Source: Ignelater luminosus (lineage: Eukaryota; Arthropoda; Insecta; Coleoptera; Elateridae). Taken from it: DNA of 64,000 nucleotides. Below the pieces are notes generated by a model, which saw only the letters and a program-made list of their open reading frames with translations, did not search any database and was not told the origin of the DNA. Position 1 is the stretch's first letter. Each line of letters opens with the position of its first letter. The DNA lies in assembly GCA_011009095.1 (NCBI GenBank), contig VTPC01090701.1, positions 476,710 to 540,709 on the forward strand. The letters run 5' to 3'. Positions 36,740-49,019 of this stretch are shown one piece after another. The translations under genes were made by a program, and so were the position numbers.

Positions 36740-36744
36740 TACTG

Positions 36745-39380
36745 TCCCTGGCAGTGCACAGATCGGTGGGTGGCTTGAACCTACCTGTGTCACTTCTTAA
36801 CTGCTTATATGTATATTTGTAACAAAGTGAAAATTCTTTATCGCAAAATCATGATTAATTAACATAACTTTTTTATACCAAATGAGAATAATATGATATA
36901 ACAGAGATACTAATTGCCTGTTGTAATTAATGAAGAAAATCGTATCAACATTAAATAAATTTGACAAAACGCAGAGAAACCCCAACCTGTTTTATCATTA
37001 ATATCTGCTGGGAAGATAATTACAGTTTTAAATCTATTAACATTAAACAAAACAAAGAAACAACAGAACGTCTCAAACTAGTCGTTCAGTTATACTTACG
37101 TACTAAACCATAATTTAGGTAATTGCATTCTACATTATCTAATTTAAAAAGTTAAAATTTACTAAAACTAATTTTATAGAATCTAAAGTGAATCGATCAA
37201 TTTAATGCAAAAAATTCTTTATGGTCATTAGATGAGTATGTAAATTTACAAATAAAAATATTAAAATGGATACAAAATAAATGATTTGATACAAATCACA
37301 AAAACATATAAATGAACTGCACAAAGACCATAAAAATAAAATACAAATTGCTAAAGCAAAAAATAACCCTTAGTGACAATTTTCTGAATTATAGCATCCG
37401 TCTCATGGAGACCTCTCCATACGTTAAGTTTTGCAGACCTAACTAGTACATTTATGCCGACTTAGAATATTAATTTCCCATAAATTGATAAATCAATGTA
37501 ATAATCACCTTTGCCCAGTTTATAAACTGCACTAGCAATAAAAAATTCAGAAAGAAAACATATAAAGTTGAACTGAGAAGTAATTTGGAAACTTCGACAG
37601 AAATAAATTCCAAAATATTTAAAATTGCAAAATATGGCAAAAGGTTCAAAAATTTCAAATATCTTTATAACTGGACAAGCAGAAATAAAGCTGTGCCATC
37701 AGCTATAGTACAAATGTAATTGGAACGGGGTACATTAGCAGTTTTTGTTTTAGTATTAGGTTTACATTTTAGACTTTTAGATTATTTCATATTTCATAAA
37801 CTAGCAAAATTCTAAAAATAAAATTCCATTTGACATCAGTTACAAAATAAAAACAAACACTTTATCATTCACATGCTATATGCATATAAGCTGAAAATTT
37901 AAGCGTTCTGGGCATTGTAATCAAGGTACAAAAAAATAAATATTTCTTAAGGTAAGATTATGGTTTTTTATTCTAAAATCAAACTTACAAAAGTAAGTAT
38001 GTGGTGCAAATCAATGTTTTCACAAGATGTAACGGGTTTTAGTTTCTTGACAATGACAATGACAATGACCTGAAAAATGTCAAGAGTATAGGCCATATTT
38101 CTTTTGCAACGTCTCAGTGTTTGTTTGGAAAGCTTTTCTAGTCATGTAAAAAGAAGAAAATAAAGACAACAAGCAAAACAAATATTTCAATGCCATAATG
38201 AGTGTGGGATGTTTTTAATTATTATTTTTTTCACACTAAGGTACCTTTTGTTCGTCAAAAGTTACTGGAGAGCACTTTGTAGTTGCACGATATCTTCTCA
38301 TGTCAAGTGAGGTACAACTTCTTGGTCCTAAAATTTTCTCTAAGTATGGTATCAGAGTTTCTCGATAAACTATTTATATTCGTACTTGATACTTTTCTGT
38401 TTAGAGTCAAAATTGATGAACCCAAACGCAATTAAGGCTAAATAGGAAAATAAACAGAAAAGTTCTTTAAACATCAGTAATAAGTAATGACAAAAATAAA
38501 ACCATGCATTATCTTCTACAGCCAACGATGTCAAACCAATCAAAATTGAATGGACTAAGGAGCAAAAAAAGGAATTACGCATGCAACAAAAGTTTTGTTT
38601 GTTTATTTTAAACAGCTAACCATTTATTCTTAGCTACTGCATTAGTTCATACATATACTAATAACATCTAAGATTTAAAACATGGAAAACTTTCTAATAG
38701 ATGTCCCAGTTGTGTTTTTTGTGCTATTGATCAGTCTTCCAGTTCCTGCGGCAGATACAACCGGACGACGCAACGCGACGCCCAGTTTTGGCAAACAGAG
38801 ACTTGGCACATCCTGTCCGTATTTTGTTTTATTGTTCAATAAATTGTTTCCATAGATAATACATTTCGAGTTATGTAAATGCTTACAATATTGCGTTTAG
38901 CCATTTGGTCATCTAAATTAAAAGTACCTTTTGGTAATTTCATTTTGTACACCATCAGTTACAATTTTTTTGGCATAAATATATAATCAAATAACTTAGG
39001 TGACAATAATGGTTCTTTTGTTCGCACGGGTAATTTGATAAACTGATTTTTGCCAAAACGTTTGTTACATACGTTCTAAGAGAGCTCGTTTAAATTCTAA
39101 AATTGTCCCAAGAAAAACTTGTGGTATTTATGCTCTAACATTTTCAATACAATAATTCTTAAAAAGCTGATTTTTAAAGTATTATTACCAATAATATTGA
39201 CCGAAAGTTCATAAAGGAAGTTTTTGCAAATAAATAGCTTTTAGCACGTGAATGGTAAATGGACCATATGAGCCTGCATGGGCAAAAACTGATCAACCAT
39301 ATCGCTAGTGGTGTCGACAGCAATGACCAAATACATCAAGAAGGTAGCTGGTATTGATGTTAACATTATGAAGGCGTTTA
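36745..39380. other. AT-rich DNA; (TGACAA)n microsatellite and one GC-rich islet
   Basis: A (TGACAA)n run of about four units is at 38047-38070. A GC-rich islet at 38740-38822 is open on both strands (see findings). Otherwise I see no gene or transposon. Confidence 0.45.
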
Positions 39381-39389
39381 TGTATTTCA

Positions 39390-41590
39390 GTGGGTTCGTG
39401 AACTTCCTTGGTAAAGAAGAAATTGAATATATAGATAACAGACAACTTATTGAAGGGGCAGATAGGGATTCCACTTTCTTAATATGATGAAACTAAAAGA
39501 GAATATACCTACAGAAAGGAAAGCAGTAAAAAGAGGAGTAAGACAAGATATGAAACTGTTTAATGATGGTGAAGTGGTTTGGAATTACCAGTACCACATT
39601 GAATAGAAGCTGGCAGAAGGAATAAACAATGTAAATGAAAATGGTAAAGAATGGAAAAAGCTGTTTTATATGGAGCGAGGTGTATAGTAAAAAGAGTAGA
39701 AGGTAGCAAGAAAGAAAAATCGTTTGATGAAAAATGAATAGAGTGTGTAAACGAGAGGAGAAAAGCGAGATTAGAATGATTAAACAATCCTTCAGATAGT
39801 AACAAAAAGGTACGGAAACGAAGAAAGTTAAAAAGGTATGTAGAAAAACGATAAAGAAATTCTTAGAGGAAAAACTAGAAAGGATGGAAAGGGAATTTAC
39901 AAGAAAAGATAGTAAAAAATTTTATAAAAATATAAGAGAAGAAAAAAGGATACCAAACAAAAGCACTTTTTATTGAAGACAATGAAGGAAGCCTAATGGG
40001 TGATACAGAACAAGTAAGGGTAAGATGGAAAGAATATTTTTAAGATATATTTGGAGAAGATCCTAGTGACGACCAGCAACAAAGTAAAGAAGAAAGTGGT
40101 GAAGAAAGGAATGAAACACAACCAGAGGAGGAAGAAATAAAAAACGTTGTAATGGGTTTGAAAAAAAAAGAACCAAGAAAAAAATAGTCTTAGTGCGGAA
40201 ATGATTAAATTTGGAGGAGAAAAACTACAGCAGGAAATCATAGAAATAATGAAAGTAGTATGAGACACAGAAGAAATGCCAAATGGGAAGAGGCAGTGAT
40301 ACATCCACTTCTGAAAGGAGGAGATAGCAAAAAGTGTGAAAATTATAGGGGGATTGCACTTTTAGATATAGTATATAAGGTATAATACTAATAAAAGATA
40401 AGCTACAAGCACATATGGAAGAAATAATAGGAAATTATCAGGCCGGTTTCAGAAAAGAAAGATCAGTTATAGATCAAATTCATATAGTAAGGCAAATAAA
40501 AGAAGCCTGTATGGAACATAGATAGAATAGGTCTCTATGTCATTTTTATTGATTTTACCAAAGCATACGATTAGATAAAACGGGACCAAATGTACAACAT
40601 ACTTAGAGAGTCTAACATTCCTCCTAAACTAATTAAACTGGTTAAGATGACACTAAACAGTACCAGATATAACGTAAGTGTAAATGAATCATTGACAGAC
40701 AGCTTCCCAGTGAACAGAGGTTTACGACAAGGCGACCCACTATCAACAGTTTTATTCAACTTCGTTCTAGAGAAGGTGATAAGAGAAAGCAGAGTACAAA
40801 CAGAGAAAACAATTTACATCAGAAATTATCAGTATGTTGCTGGTGATGTGGCTATATTAACAAGAACAAAAAATGAACTTACCGGGGCTATAAGAAATTT
40901 ACAGAGAGCAGGTGTAAGGGTGGGTTTAAAAATGAACAGCAACAAAATAAAATATATAGAGATGGGAACAACATGGAGAAGAGAAAGAAATAATAAAATA
41001 GTGTTAGACGAAGATCAAGATCTAGGAAAAATGGAAATTCTTCAAGTGGACAAATACAAATACTTGGGGTCCATTATTTATAAAACAGACATTAAAGAAA
41101 GAATTAGAAAAGGCTCCGCATGTGCAAGTGCTCTGATAAAAACACTGAGGACCAAAATGGTGTAGAGGAAAGCAAAGTTAGGGATTTACAAAACAGTGAT
41201 AAGACCTATAGTGTTGTTGGCGAGTGAAACGTGGGTGATAACAAAAAAGATGGAGATCAAGTGGCAAGATGGAAAATGGGTGGCAGAGGAGGACAAATGA
41301 AGAGATCTACTAACTGTTTAAAGAACCTAAAATAATATCAGCTATCAAAGCACAAATAATACGATGGTTAGGAAATATTTGGAGAAGAGAAGATGGCAGG
41401 ATGGTGAAGAATGAGCTAAAAACAGATTTACTCGATAATAGAGGAAGAGGTAGACCAAGAATTAAGTGGTTCAAATAAGTGGAAGAATATTTAGAAAAAA
41501 ATGGTTGTCCAAAGGTGGCGTTAAAAAGCAATGGAAAGAAAAGAATGGAGAGGCATAGTCCAACAAGCCTTGGGCCAATAGACCTGTTGT
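39390..41590 (+). mobile_element. LINE (non-LTR retrotransposon) relic
   Basis: From about 39480 the + strand carries the linker after a LINE endonuclease (KARLEWLNNPSDSNKK near 39760, LERMEREFTRKDSKKFYKNI near 39870, VRWKEYF-DIFGEDPSDDQQ near 40016). The polymerase blocks, post-polymerase motif and C-terminal zinc-finger-like region follow, for example YKTVIRP-VLLASETWV near 41190, IRWLGNIWRREDGRMVKNEL near 41360 and RGRGRPRIKWF near 41443. There are many stops and frameshifts. A full endonuclease domain is not visible, so the copy is 5' truncated or eroded. The clade (Jockey, R1 or RTE side) is unassigned. Confidence 0.85.
40590..41165 (+). pseudogene. LINE reverse transcriptase core, catalytic motif deleted
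   Basis: This is the longest intact frame of the relic (191 codons). It contains IPPKLIKLVKMTLNSTRYNV, then NRGLRQGDPLSTVLFNFVLE (the RQGDPLSP block), then NYQYVAGDVAILTRTKNEL where the active-site block should read xxAYADDVAI, and finally MNSNKIKYIEMG. The YADD aspartates are reduced to a single GD by loss of about three residues. Just upstream, frames carrying NYQAGFRKERSVIDQIHIVR (near 40433) and ENYRGIALLDIVYK (near 40340) continue the same domain with frameshifts. It cannot be catalytic. Confidence 0.9.
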
Positions 41591-41599
41591 GCTCTATAT

Positions 41600-44440
41600 A
41601 TACAACTTATTGGACACTATTGCGACTGAGATTGAAAGAAGTCAAAATATTAGACTGAAGTTCAGATTCATTTGCTCGTATGCGTATCTAGTAAAACTCG
41701 CAGTGCATTAAATTAGGAGAAATACCCGAGATCTTGGTTTGGCTTACATTATCTGTCATACCCTGTATTTGCAAACTACGATGATTTTTATAGCAACAAA
41801 ATTAATTAAAATAATTTTAAGCAAAGGCCAGGTTATTAAAAAATAACTAAAAAGAAAGTTTTGCACTAAAAATATGCAAAACAACAGAATATTTTTCAAG
41901 TTTTTATATACTTTAGAGCATTTTGTTTTTATTTTCACATTCTGGTTGTATACAAAACTTCAGGAAAAATATGTTCTTTAGAAGTAATGAAAACTTTGAA
42001 GTATTTTCCTCTTTTTTCGGCTTATTTTCATTATTTTATTCAAATGAAAAGTGTTTTGTTTTTACGATGTACAGTAAACAAAAAATATTAACTTCAACCA
42101 AGCTACAATTTAAATTTCAAAGCAGTTGTCACGATTACATTGTTATTTTTCTCCATACCTTTCTTTATTTTTTAAGATAAAAATGTAATTTATGAACTTA
42201 AAAATTGTAAAACATAAAATGAGATTTCTTTATGACTCTTACAATTCCATTCTAGAATCGGAATCTGTCTGCCAAGTTAACTAGATATGTTTGCATTCTC
42301 ATCCTCTTACTATCTGATGTAGCAGCAGAAATAAAATTATAATGTTCTAGACAAGAAAAGAAAAAATTATAATAAATCATCCATTTACATATTAGAGAAA
42401 AGCATTTAGTAGTTTGCCCATAAGGATGATTGTAATTTGTCTTGATTTATTATTAACATAATATTAAAATAATTAACCGTCGTAATTTTGCAAAAGGTCA
42501 AAATCTCCTACTTGGTTTAAATATAGGACGCTCTTAAATTACTGTTAAATATGCGTAAAGGTAAAAAGTATAAAATAATATTATTAGGAAACTTTTAATT
42601 AAATATTTAGCTGTAGCTCGTTTAGTATATGTGATGCAACTGTTACAATCAACATAAAACCTTGGCTTTGTAGTGTTCTGATTATAATTAATAAAGTAAT
42701 TATAGTTTCAATGAACTGCCAGGTGTATTATTAAATTGCATATTAGAATAATTTTTTTAATCTAACTACATAAAGTTATACTATAAGTTACAATAATTAC
42801 TCAAAAAAGAAGTCTGTTTCTATTTGTACAAACTTCAATCGGCTTATTTCTCTGTTAACACCAATTAATTTGATTTTAGTTATTGAGCAGTTAGATTACT
42901 AACCAAATTCCTGTGTTGCCATTTTAAACAGAAGATAAACACCGAAGCTGCTGCATAAACCCACCCAGTTGCTTTACATAAAGGTATTTGCTTTGATCGT
43001 GTTATTCTAGCGTTTTGTTTTCGTAGTTACAGCTGCTGCGAATGCATTTGTTGATTCTTATTATAACTTTAGGTACTGATTTAATTCAATTAAATTGGTT
43101 CCAATTTCTTAAGCGCAGGTGAGCGGTAATATTCATAATATTCATATGCTCATCGAGTCTATCAAAACAAATTCTAAAATGTCAATATTTTGCTTTATTA
43201 GAAAGAAATAATGGGAAAGACGCGTGCTAAGTATACGTACAATGACATCATTTGTCGTTTTAAAATTTTATGTAATTTAATTATAATAATCATGCTTACG
43301 ATATTAGGAATATCATCGCTTAGATTTCATTCAATAAAAAAAACTGTCAAAGCTATCTAATTTACATTTTTAATTTTCTTTACAAGTAATTAATTTAAAT
43401 TTAATGTCAGCACGACCAGCTATTAAATGTAAATTTTTCTAACTAGAAATTATGAAGTTTTATATTGTATTTAATGATACAATACACTGACAAAGTAAGT
43501 AGAAAGTATGGAAAGTTCATTTTATTAATTATCGCAATCTTTTAACCTTGTGTTTACATATTTGAAGTTTAATAGAAACCGATATGGTGAAGAATTGTAA
43601 AATCCAATTTTGGACCCTTGTAAGCTGATATTTTAAAGTGCATACGTGTAAAAGATAATTTAAATTAAGAAACCCATTAAAATCAATATTTATGAATGAA
43701 ATATACCTTGTTAATATAAAAATTAATTACTTTCCAATAGGTGTGGGTGTGTAAACGGCCAGATGTTGTAAAATTATTATTTATTACAATTAATTTTCTA
43801 TTTAAATTCTAATAATTATGTCTTTCCAGAAATATTAAATTTACTCAAATTTATAAACAATAATAAAATTGCGCGTGATCGATTCGGTGAATCATTTAAC
43901 GCTTATTCATTGAAACTAAAAAAAAACAATATCAAAAGAAGAGAGTTTAAATTCAATATAAATTGCAGACAATTATGCAAAATAATGAAGAATCAACAAT
44001 AAAATAAAAAGTTAGACGCATCGTCATGATTTCATCATGCACATATTTTTCTCGGGTGTGTATTGATACTAATTATGAGGTGAGGTAGATAATTAAACTT
44101 AAAGTAAGAAAAATAATTTATTTTAAAATGTAATACATACTAACTCGACATTTTTTGACATAAATTTACATAATTACCAAAACCTTGTTCTGCAACTCGT
44201 AAGACATACAGTAAGTTATCGGATTCATCACAATATGTAGCTATAAAGCAAGCTTGCCGAGAGCCTATTTTGGCTATCTTTTCAATTTAAATATTTAGGC
44301 CATATATCAGACAGTATTTGTGTTATTTTCTGTCTCAAAACAAATTCGACCTTGACTATCTAATCGTATTTACTTACGACTTCTCCTGCTAATCAATAAA
44401 GTTTAAACACTGATACGGATTTCTCATAAATTAGAGAACA
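41600..44440. other. AT-rich DNA with no recognisable feature
   Basis: No domain, RNA gene or terminal repeat could be supported. The frame at 41923-42180 (+) is low-complexity phenylalanine and leucine-rich and looks like chance. Confidence 0.4.
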
Positions 44441-44454
44441 TATCTATGAACCTT

Positions 44455-44700
44455 TGTTTGTATTTAACACTTTTAAAAAGGTTAATAAAGGGCTAGTAAA
44501 CCTGATATTATCCATCGGAAGTGGCCCATAACCTCCCACGTATTTGTATTTCAGAAGGTTGACGAAGAGCAAAGCTCAATTCTGAACTACCACAGGTAGA
44601 CCGTTGGAAAGCGTAAGCTGACCAATGTTAGTATTTAGCTTTTAAAAAGGTTAATCGTAGCCTGACGCATACTTGTAACTGTTTTCTAAGTAATCTCGCG
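44455..44700. repeat. Degenerate about 85-95 bp tandem repeats, left block
   Basis: About three units begin with variants of TTAGTATTTAACTTTTAAAAAGG, TTAAT and GGCAAAGCCTGAC. They have the same orientation and wording as the block at 46410-46745. Together the two blocks bracket the Gypsy relic. Confidence 0.5.
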
Positions 44701-44739
44701 TGAGATCGTCAAAATATCAAAATATCAGAATTCTTTTCA

Positions 44740-45970
44740 ATTCAAAACCGTAGACGGTTTTGGGAACTTCTATATTGCCTTAATGTTTTCTGAATAAGTG
44801 CGTAACCCATCCCGGTTTAGAAGTCACCCCAAACATCTAAAATTAGGACGGCAAATAAAAGTGTTTCTGTTACGACAATAATAATGCCATTAAGGTAAAC
44901 AAAAATATGTAGTTAGAAACTTTCGGAGAACATCATCCTCTGTTGTGTTAGTGGCGAATCATGTAGCTCAAAGGGAATCAAGACAACTTTGAACAGGCTT
45001 CGACCCAGCACCATGAAGGTGCACTTCTCTGTTCTCAATATTCCACCGAATTGTCAAAAAAGATTTTTCAAGTCTAAGGAATTATTCCGAATGTTAAACT
45101 CAAAGGGTAGCGGTTAGGCATCACGTTTTAGTAACGGAGTAGTTTGCTTTCATCAAAGTATAGGCGACCCTTTTCATTTGGTGTTTTGACCAGAAGAATC
45201 GAACTACTCTATGAAAATTGAAGTTTAACAACTCCGAGCCCCAACATTCTAGTATCTAGTCTGGCTCTGATAATCTGAATAGGGTAGGCATCTCCAGTAT
45301 CAGTGCGTGAATGCATTCCAAAGAGTCTCTATTAGGTATCTTGCTAAACGTTCTTTAGTATGGAGGAATTCTCTATCAGACTGATAGAAGTACCAAAGCA
45401 ATTGGAAATTCTTTACAAAAATCCACCTCCAGAATCACCACTTTTTGTATAGTGGGTTTTCTTTGGTAATATTTTTAAGTCTGATTGGTACCTTCATGGT
45501 CTCTAAAATACCTTGTTTAGTATCACCAGCTGGTGTAATGACGTGATCATCATAAGTACAGAATCATCCGATGCACCACGAGTTCCAATTCCAAAAAAGG
45601 CAAATTCTGGAATTTTGATATCTTGTGTCTAGGTATACTAGTCCAAGTCTAATCATAGCTTAAATTTATATGGAACTCTACGGCTTTCAAAAGACTTTCT
45701 TATCTCTATTTAATGATCTGTCTGATCCAAAATTCATCAATGCAATCGATGGTTTACTGAAATAATCTAAAGTAAGGTGGCAACACTAAGGAATTTGGAT
45801 CCGTGCTGGAATTTGTACTCGTGTGACTCGTTTTGGGGCCATTATTCTTATTCCATGTAAGACAGTTTCTAACAATGGTATTTTGATAAACACATTTGCA
45901 GCAAAATCCAGTTTTGGGCTTTGTGGGCTTTCATAAAAGATGTCCTGGTTCTTTACAATTACAACACGTT
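44740..45970 (-). pseudogene. Ty3/Gypsy gag-pol relic
   Basis: Read on the - strand from high to low coordinates, the order is that of a Gypsy element. A degenerate CCHC zinc knuckle comes first (CNCKEPGH near 45965, then CCKC...IVRNC near 45900). A protease-like tail follows (GILETMKVPIRLKNITKE near 45525), then polymerase blocks LLVKTPNEKGRLYFDESKLL near 45220, NRYPLSLTFGIIP near 45120 and VVLIPFELHDSPL near 44985. The thumb is last (NRDGLRTYSENIKAI-KFPKPSTV near 44835). Stops and frameshifts are everywhere. The YxDD block, RNase H and integrase were not found. Identity rests on block order and wording. Confidence 0.7.
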
Positions 45971-46409
45971 ATCTGAGTTACTGAGGTTGTCTCTTTAGTC
46001 TTAGTCAAAAGTTTATACCAAAGCACCATTATAACATTTTCTAAGGATTTTTCAGAGATAAACAGCTTTTCATTTCAGTGCAATATGTAGGAATGTTCTT
46101 GAAACTTCACCAATTTCCCAGGAGATTTGGACAGTCTATTATCTCTCTATCTTTATAATGGCAATATAAATTGCAACTTACTCGTTCTTCCCCTGGCTGC
46201 GGATTTTAATTTGTTTTCAGACTCGACATAACCATGGTAGGAAATCGACTTTCCAATTCTGAGAGCAATGCATTCCAAAATTGAACCGAATGCCTATAAT
46301 GGACCAATACAAGGTAAGAACCTTGTCTTTAAATCTGCCAAAGAAAATAATTGGATTTTAGAAACTGCACGGGCAACTCTGCTCTACCTGCTCTAAAAAC
46401 TTGACTAAC

Positions 46410-46745
46410 ATGTATTTAAGAAGATTGGCAGTGGGCGAAGTTAGTAGCTCGTTGAAAACCGTAGTCCGATGCGTGTTTGTAATGAACTCTTTCAGGAGGT
46501 TAATCGAAAGCGGACCTCGACCTTAGATCACCGCATGTACGCCATGGGAGACGGTATCCCGACCCGTGCTAGTATTGAACTCTTCTAAAAAGGTTAATGT
46601 ACGGCAAAGCCTGACATTTGTCCGCAGATGTCCTGTGAGGGGCATAATAGTATTTAAGAAAGATGACGATAGACAAAGCTAGACCTTGGAGGTCATAATT
46701 TAACCTGTGTTTGTAATTACCTTAATAACGCAAAATAGTAACCCT
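46410..46745. repeat. Degenerate about 85-95 bp tandem repeats, right block
   Basis: About four units begin TGTTTGTAATGAACTCTTTC, TGCTAGTATTGAACTCTTCT and TAGTATTTAAGAAAGATGAC, then share AGGTTAAT, GGCAAAGCCTGAC and GACCTTGGA-type words. The block is GC-richer than its flanks and has the same orientation as 44455-44700. Confidence 0.55.
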
Positions 46746-47344
46746 TGAAAGCCTTTATAACAGTACTATCGGTTTAAAAAATAGATGACTAACGGTAAAT
46801 TGAAGTAATTAAAAAACTGAACGAAATTATGGTAAAAACACAAAGTTGTTAATTAAACTTTATCAGTCAGATTTCAATAAGTTCTCTGATCACTTTAGAA
46901 AAGAGATTCGTCGATAAATAATTTGAAAACAATAACTAATACGAATAAAAACGTAATTTACAGTAAAGGTTAAAGCCATACAGTAACCTTACCATAAGAT
47001 AATATGAAATTTGAATTATATTGATATTTAATTAAATACTAATTTGATAATACACAACTTAAATAATAAAATTCTAACAGGATCACCAGGAAACAAGTAT
47101 TGTGTAAAGTAATTTTAAAAGAACAAATACCTTTCTGTTATCTTACTTGTCATATATTACTGTGCTCATGATAAGGACTGCATTTATTCTTAATTCCGCG
47201 TTGGGATGATCAGCCAGCAAATTGCAACGTAGAGAGGTATTCCACAAATCATTCCAAAATGTCGTTTATAAATCGATAATTGATTTATTAAAGTTCTTTA
47301 CAAACCACTGGTATCAAGATGGCGACCACGCCCTTTTTGTGTGT

Positions 47345-47696
47345 TAGCAGCAGAATTGCAATGGATACGATGATTGGTAGATAAAACAACAAGAAAACGA
47401 TAAGTGACGGCAAGGAAAGGCAATTCTAGAAACAATCAAGAATTATACAAAATAAAACGGATACAAAAATCGATCTACCTGAAATTCAAATCGGAGCTGC
47501 ACAAACAACATGTAGCTTAATAGCAGCAGAATTGCAATGGATACGATGATTGGTAGATAAAACAACAAGAAAACGATAAGTGACGGCAAGGAAAGGCAAT
47601 TCTAGAAACAATCAAGAATTATACAAAATAAAACGGATACAAAAATCGATCTACCTGAAATTCAAATCGGAGCTGCACAAACAACATGTAGCTTAA
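47345..47696. repeat. Exact tandem duplication, 2 x 176 bp
   Basis: Copy 1 (47345-47520) and copy 2 (47521-47696) both start TAGCAGCAGAATTGCAATGG and end ACATGTAGCTTAA. I see no difference between them. The second copy ends exactly at the assembly gap. This may be the visible edge of a longer satellite array with a 176-bp monomer, or a contig-end duplication made by the assembler. Confidence 0.95.
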
Positions 47697-47706
47697 NNNN
47701 NNNNNN
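47697..47706. other. Assembly gap (10 N)
   Basis: Ten N bases follow directly after the second 176-bp copy. The true gap size is unknown because 10 N is often a placeholder. Confidence 0.99.
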
Positions 47707-48500
47707 AGCAAAACAGTCGGTCAAAAAGAAAGGGTTAATAATGCACACAAAGGGCTTGTAAAATAACGCAAGCGCCGTCATTCCCAACATAATACGAATT
47801 TCAAATTTGAATAATCAAAAATTTAAATAAAAATTAGGAACTAGTCAATAGAAATCTAATATAGGAGAAAATTATTAAAAGTAGGAATATCAAACTTGAA
47901 AATATATAAGGTGCATTGAAATAAATATTGACACCGTAATAAGCCATACAAATTTTGTGACTCGTGGAAATCACGGGAGTCACCATCTCATAACAAGATG
48001 TGTGGGCGCGAATGGGTTGTAATTAAAAATTCTCCGTGCGTGAGGGGACGGGTAACCAAAACAAAAGTACGTGAGCATGAGCGAGAAATTACTCATTCGC
48101 CGACCTTTATTGAGGAGGTTACTGGAGAGCAGAGCCAACACTTTCTTAAATAATGTAAATCATAAACGGTGGTCACTGTAAGCGGCGACACCCCGTTTCT
48201 AATCATAACTCAAAGAAAAACATGGGTCTGCATAAGTGGAGCTCCGCTTTTAAAATCATAAGAAATAGTAAAACTGCTAATGTTATAGGCAAATCAGGAA
48301 ATATTTAAAATCAATTTCAATATTAGCACATCAAGCAGATCCTGTACAAGGCACAATTATCATTTTGTTAATTAAAAAGATCAACTGAGCCTGAGTAGTG
48401 CAATTAAGCTGGAAAAGTTTAAAACAATCCAGAATTTTTTAACATTTGACTACCAATAATACAGCATTAAAGCGATCTCGAATTACTCAAAGTTGCTTCT
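47707..48500. other. GC-richer stretch of unknown origin
   Basis: Between about 47920 and 48260 the sequence is clearly GC-richer than its surroundings and contains a perfect-stem hairpin at 47957-47983. It may be part of a retroelement LTR or leader, but no TG...CA pair, primer site or coding motif could be fixed. Confidence 0.4.
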
Positions 48501-48516
48501 GTTCTGTTCTATGCAT

Positions 48517-48768
48517 TAACTGCAGAAGAATTTAATTCATATTTTACCAACATAACTACAGAGATTCATAGTACTTTAAATCAGCAAGTGCCAAGTAGAG
48601 TGAGTGGGAGTTCATCTCAAACTGACAGTTCTGAGATTAACAATTTGACTTTTGAACAGACTACTTTTGCTGAAGTCAAAGAAATCATAATCGTTGTGAC
48701 AAAAAATAACAGCAGAGATAATTATGGTTTTACTATAAACTTAACTAATATGTAGTTGACATCATGTA
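48517..48768 (+). pseudogene. LINE pre-polymerase region
   Basis: The frame reads LTAEEFNSYFTNITTEIHST, then an Asn/Ser/Gln-rich stretch, FEQTTFAEVKEIIIVVTKNN and SRDNYGFTINLTN, ending in a stop. The pattern (AEEFNxFF ... F.PVTExEVxxII..LK.K.S.DxYGL) is what precedes the polymerase in CR1/Jockey LINEs. The following conserved LIN-C motif is found only after the Copia block, at about 50395. Confidence 0.7.
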
Positions 48769-48899
48769 TGTGTTGCTGGTTGGCAATAATAACAAAATAT
48801 TTAGATCATATTAGTTTTCTAAATAAATGAATAAGTTGTTATTGAAAATAAAAAACGTCGTAATGTTAAATATGAAAACTTATTCTGTATAATTTTGAA

Positions 48900-48972
48900 A
48901 ATAGAATTTATTGTTCAGTATAAGTGGTCTATCATTATACTTAGTGTTCACTGCGACATAATATTTGTAACA
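48900..48972. repeat. 73-bp direct repeat, left copy
   Basis: It matches 50311-50383 at 71 of 73 positions. The inner 61 bp begin TGTTCAGTATAAGTGG and end ATATTTGTAACA, a TG...CA pair of the kind that bounds LTRs, but 61 bp is very short for an LTR and no matching target duplication lies outside. It brackets the Copia fragment. Confidence 0.9.
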
Positions 48973-49019
48973 TGTTTCCACTGATTTAATATCGTAATGA
49001 AAAATTCTTAAACCATTTT

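Noticed and set aside
37900..38100. Tandem TGACAA repeats as a possible CRISPR-like or regulatory array
   Set aside because: Only about four 6-bp units with no spacers; an ordinary microsatellite.
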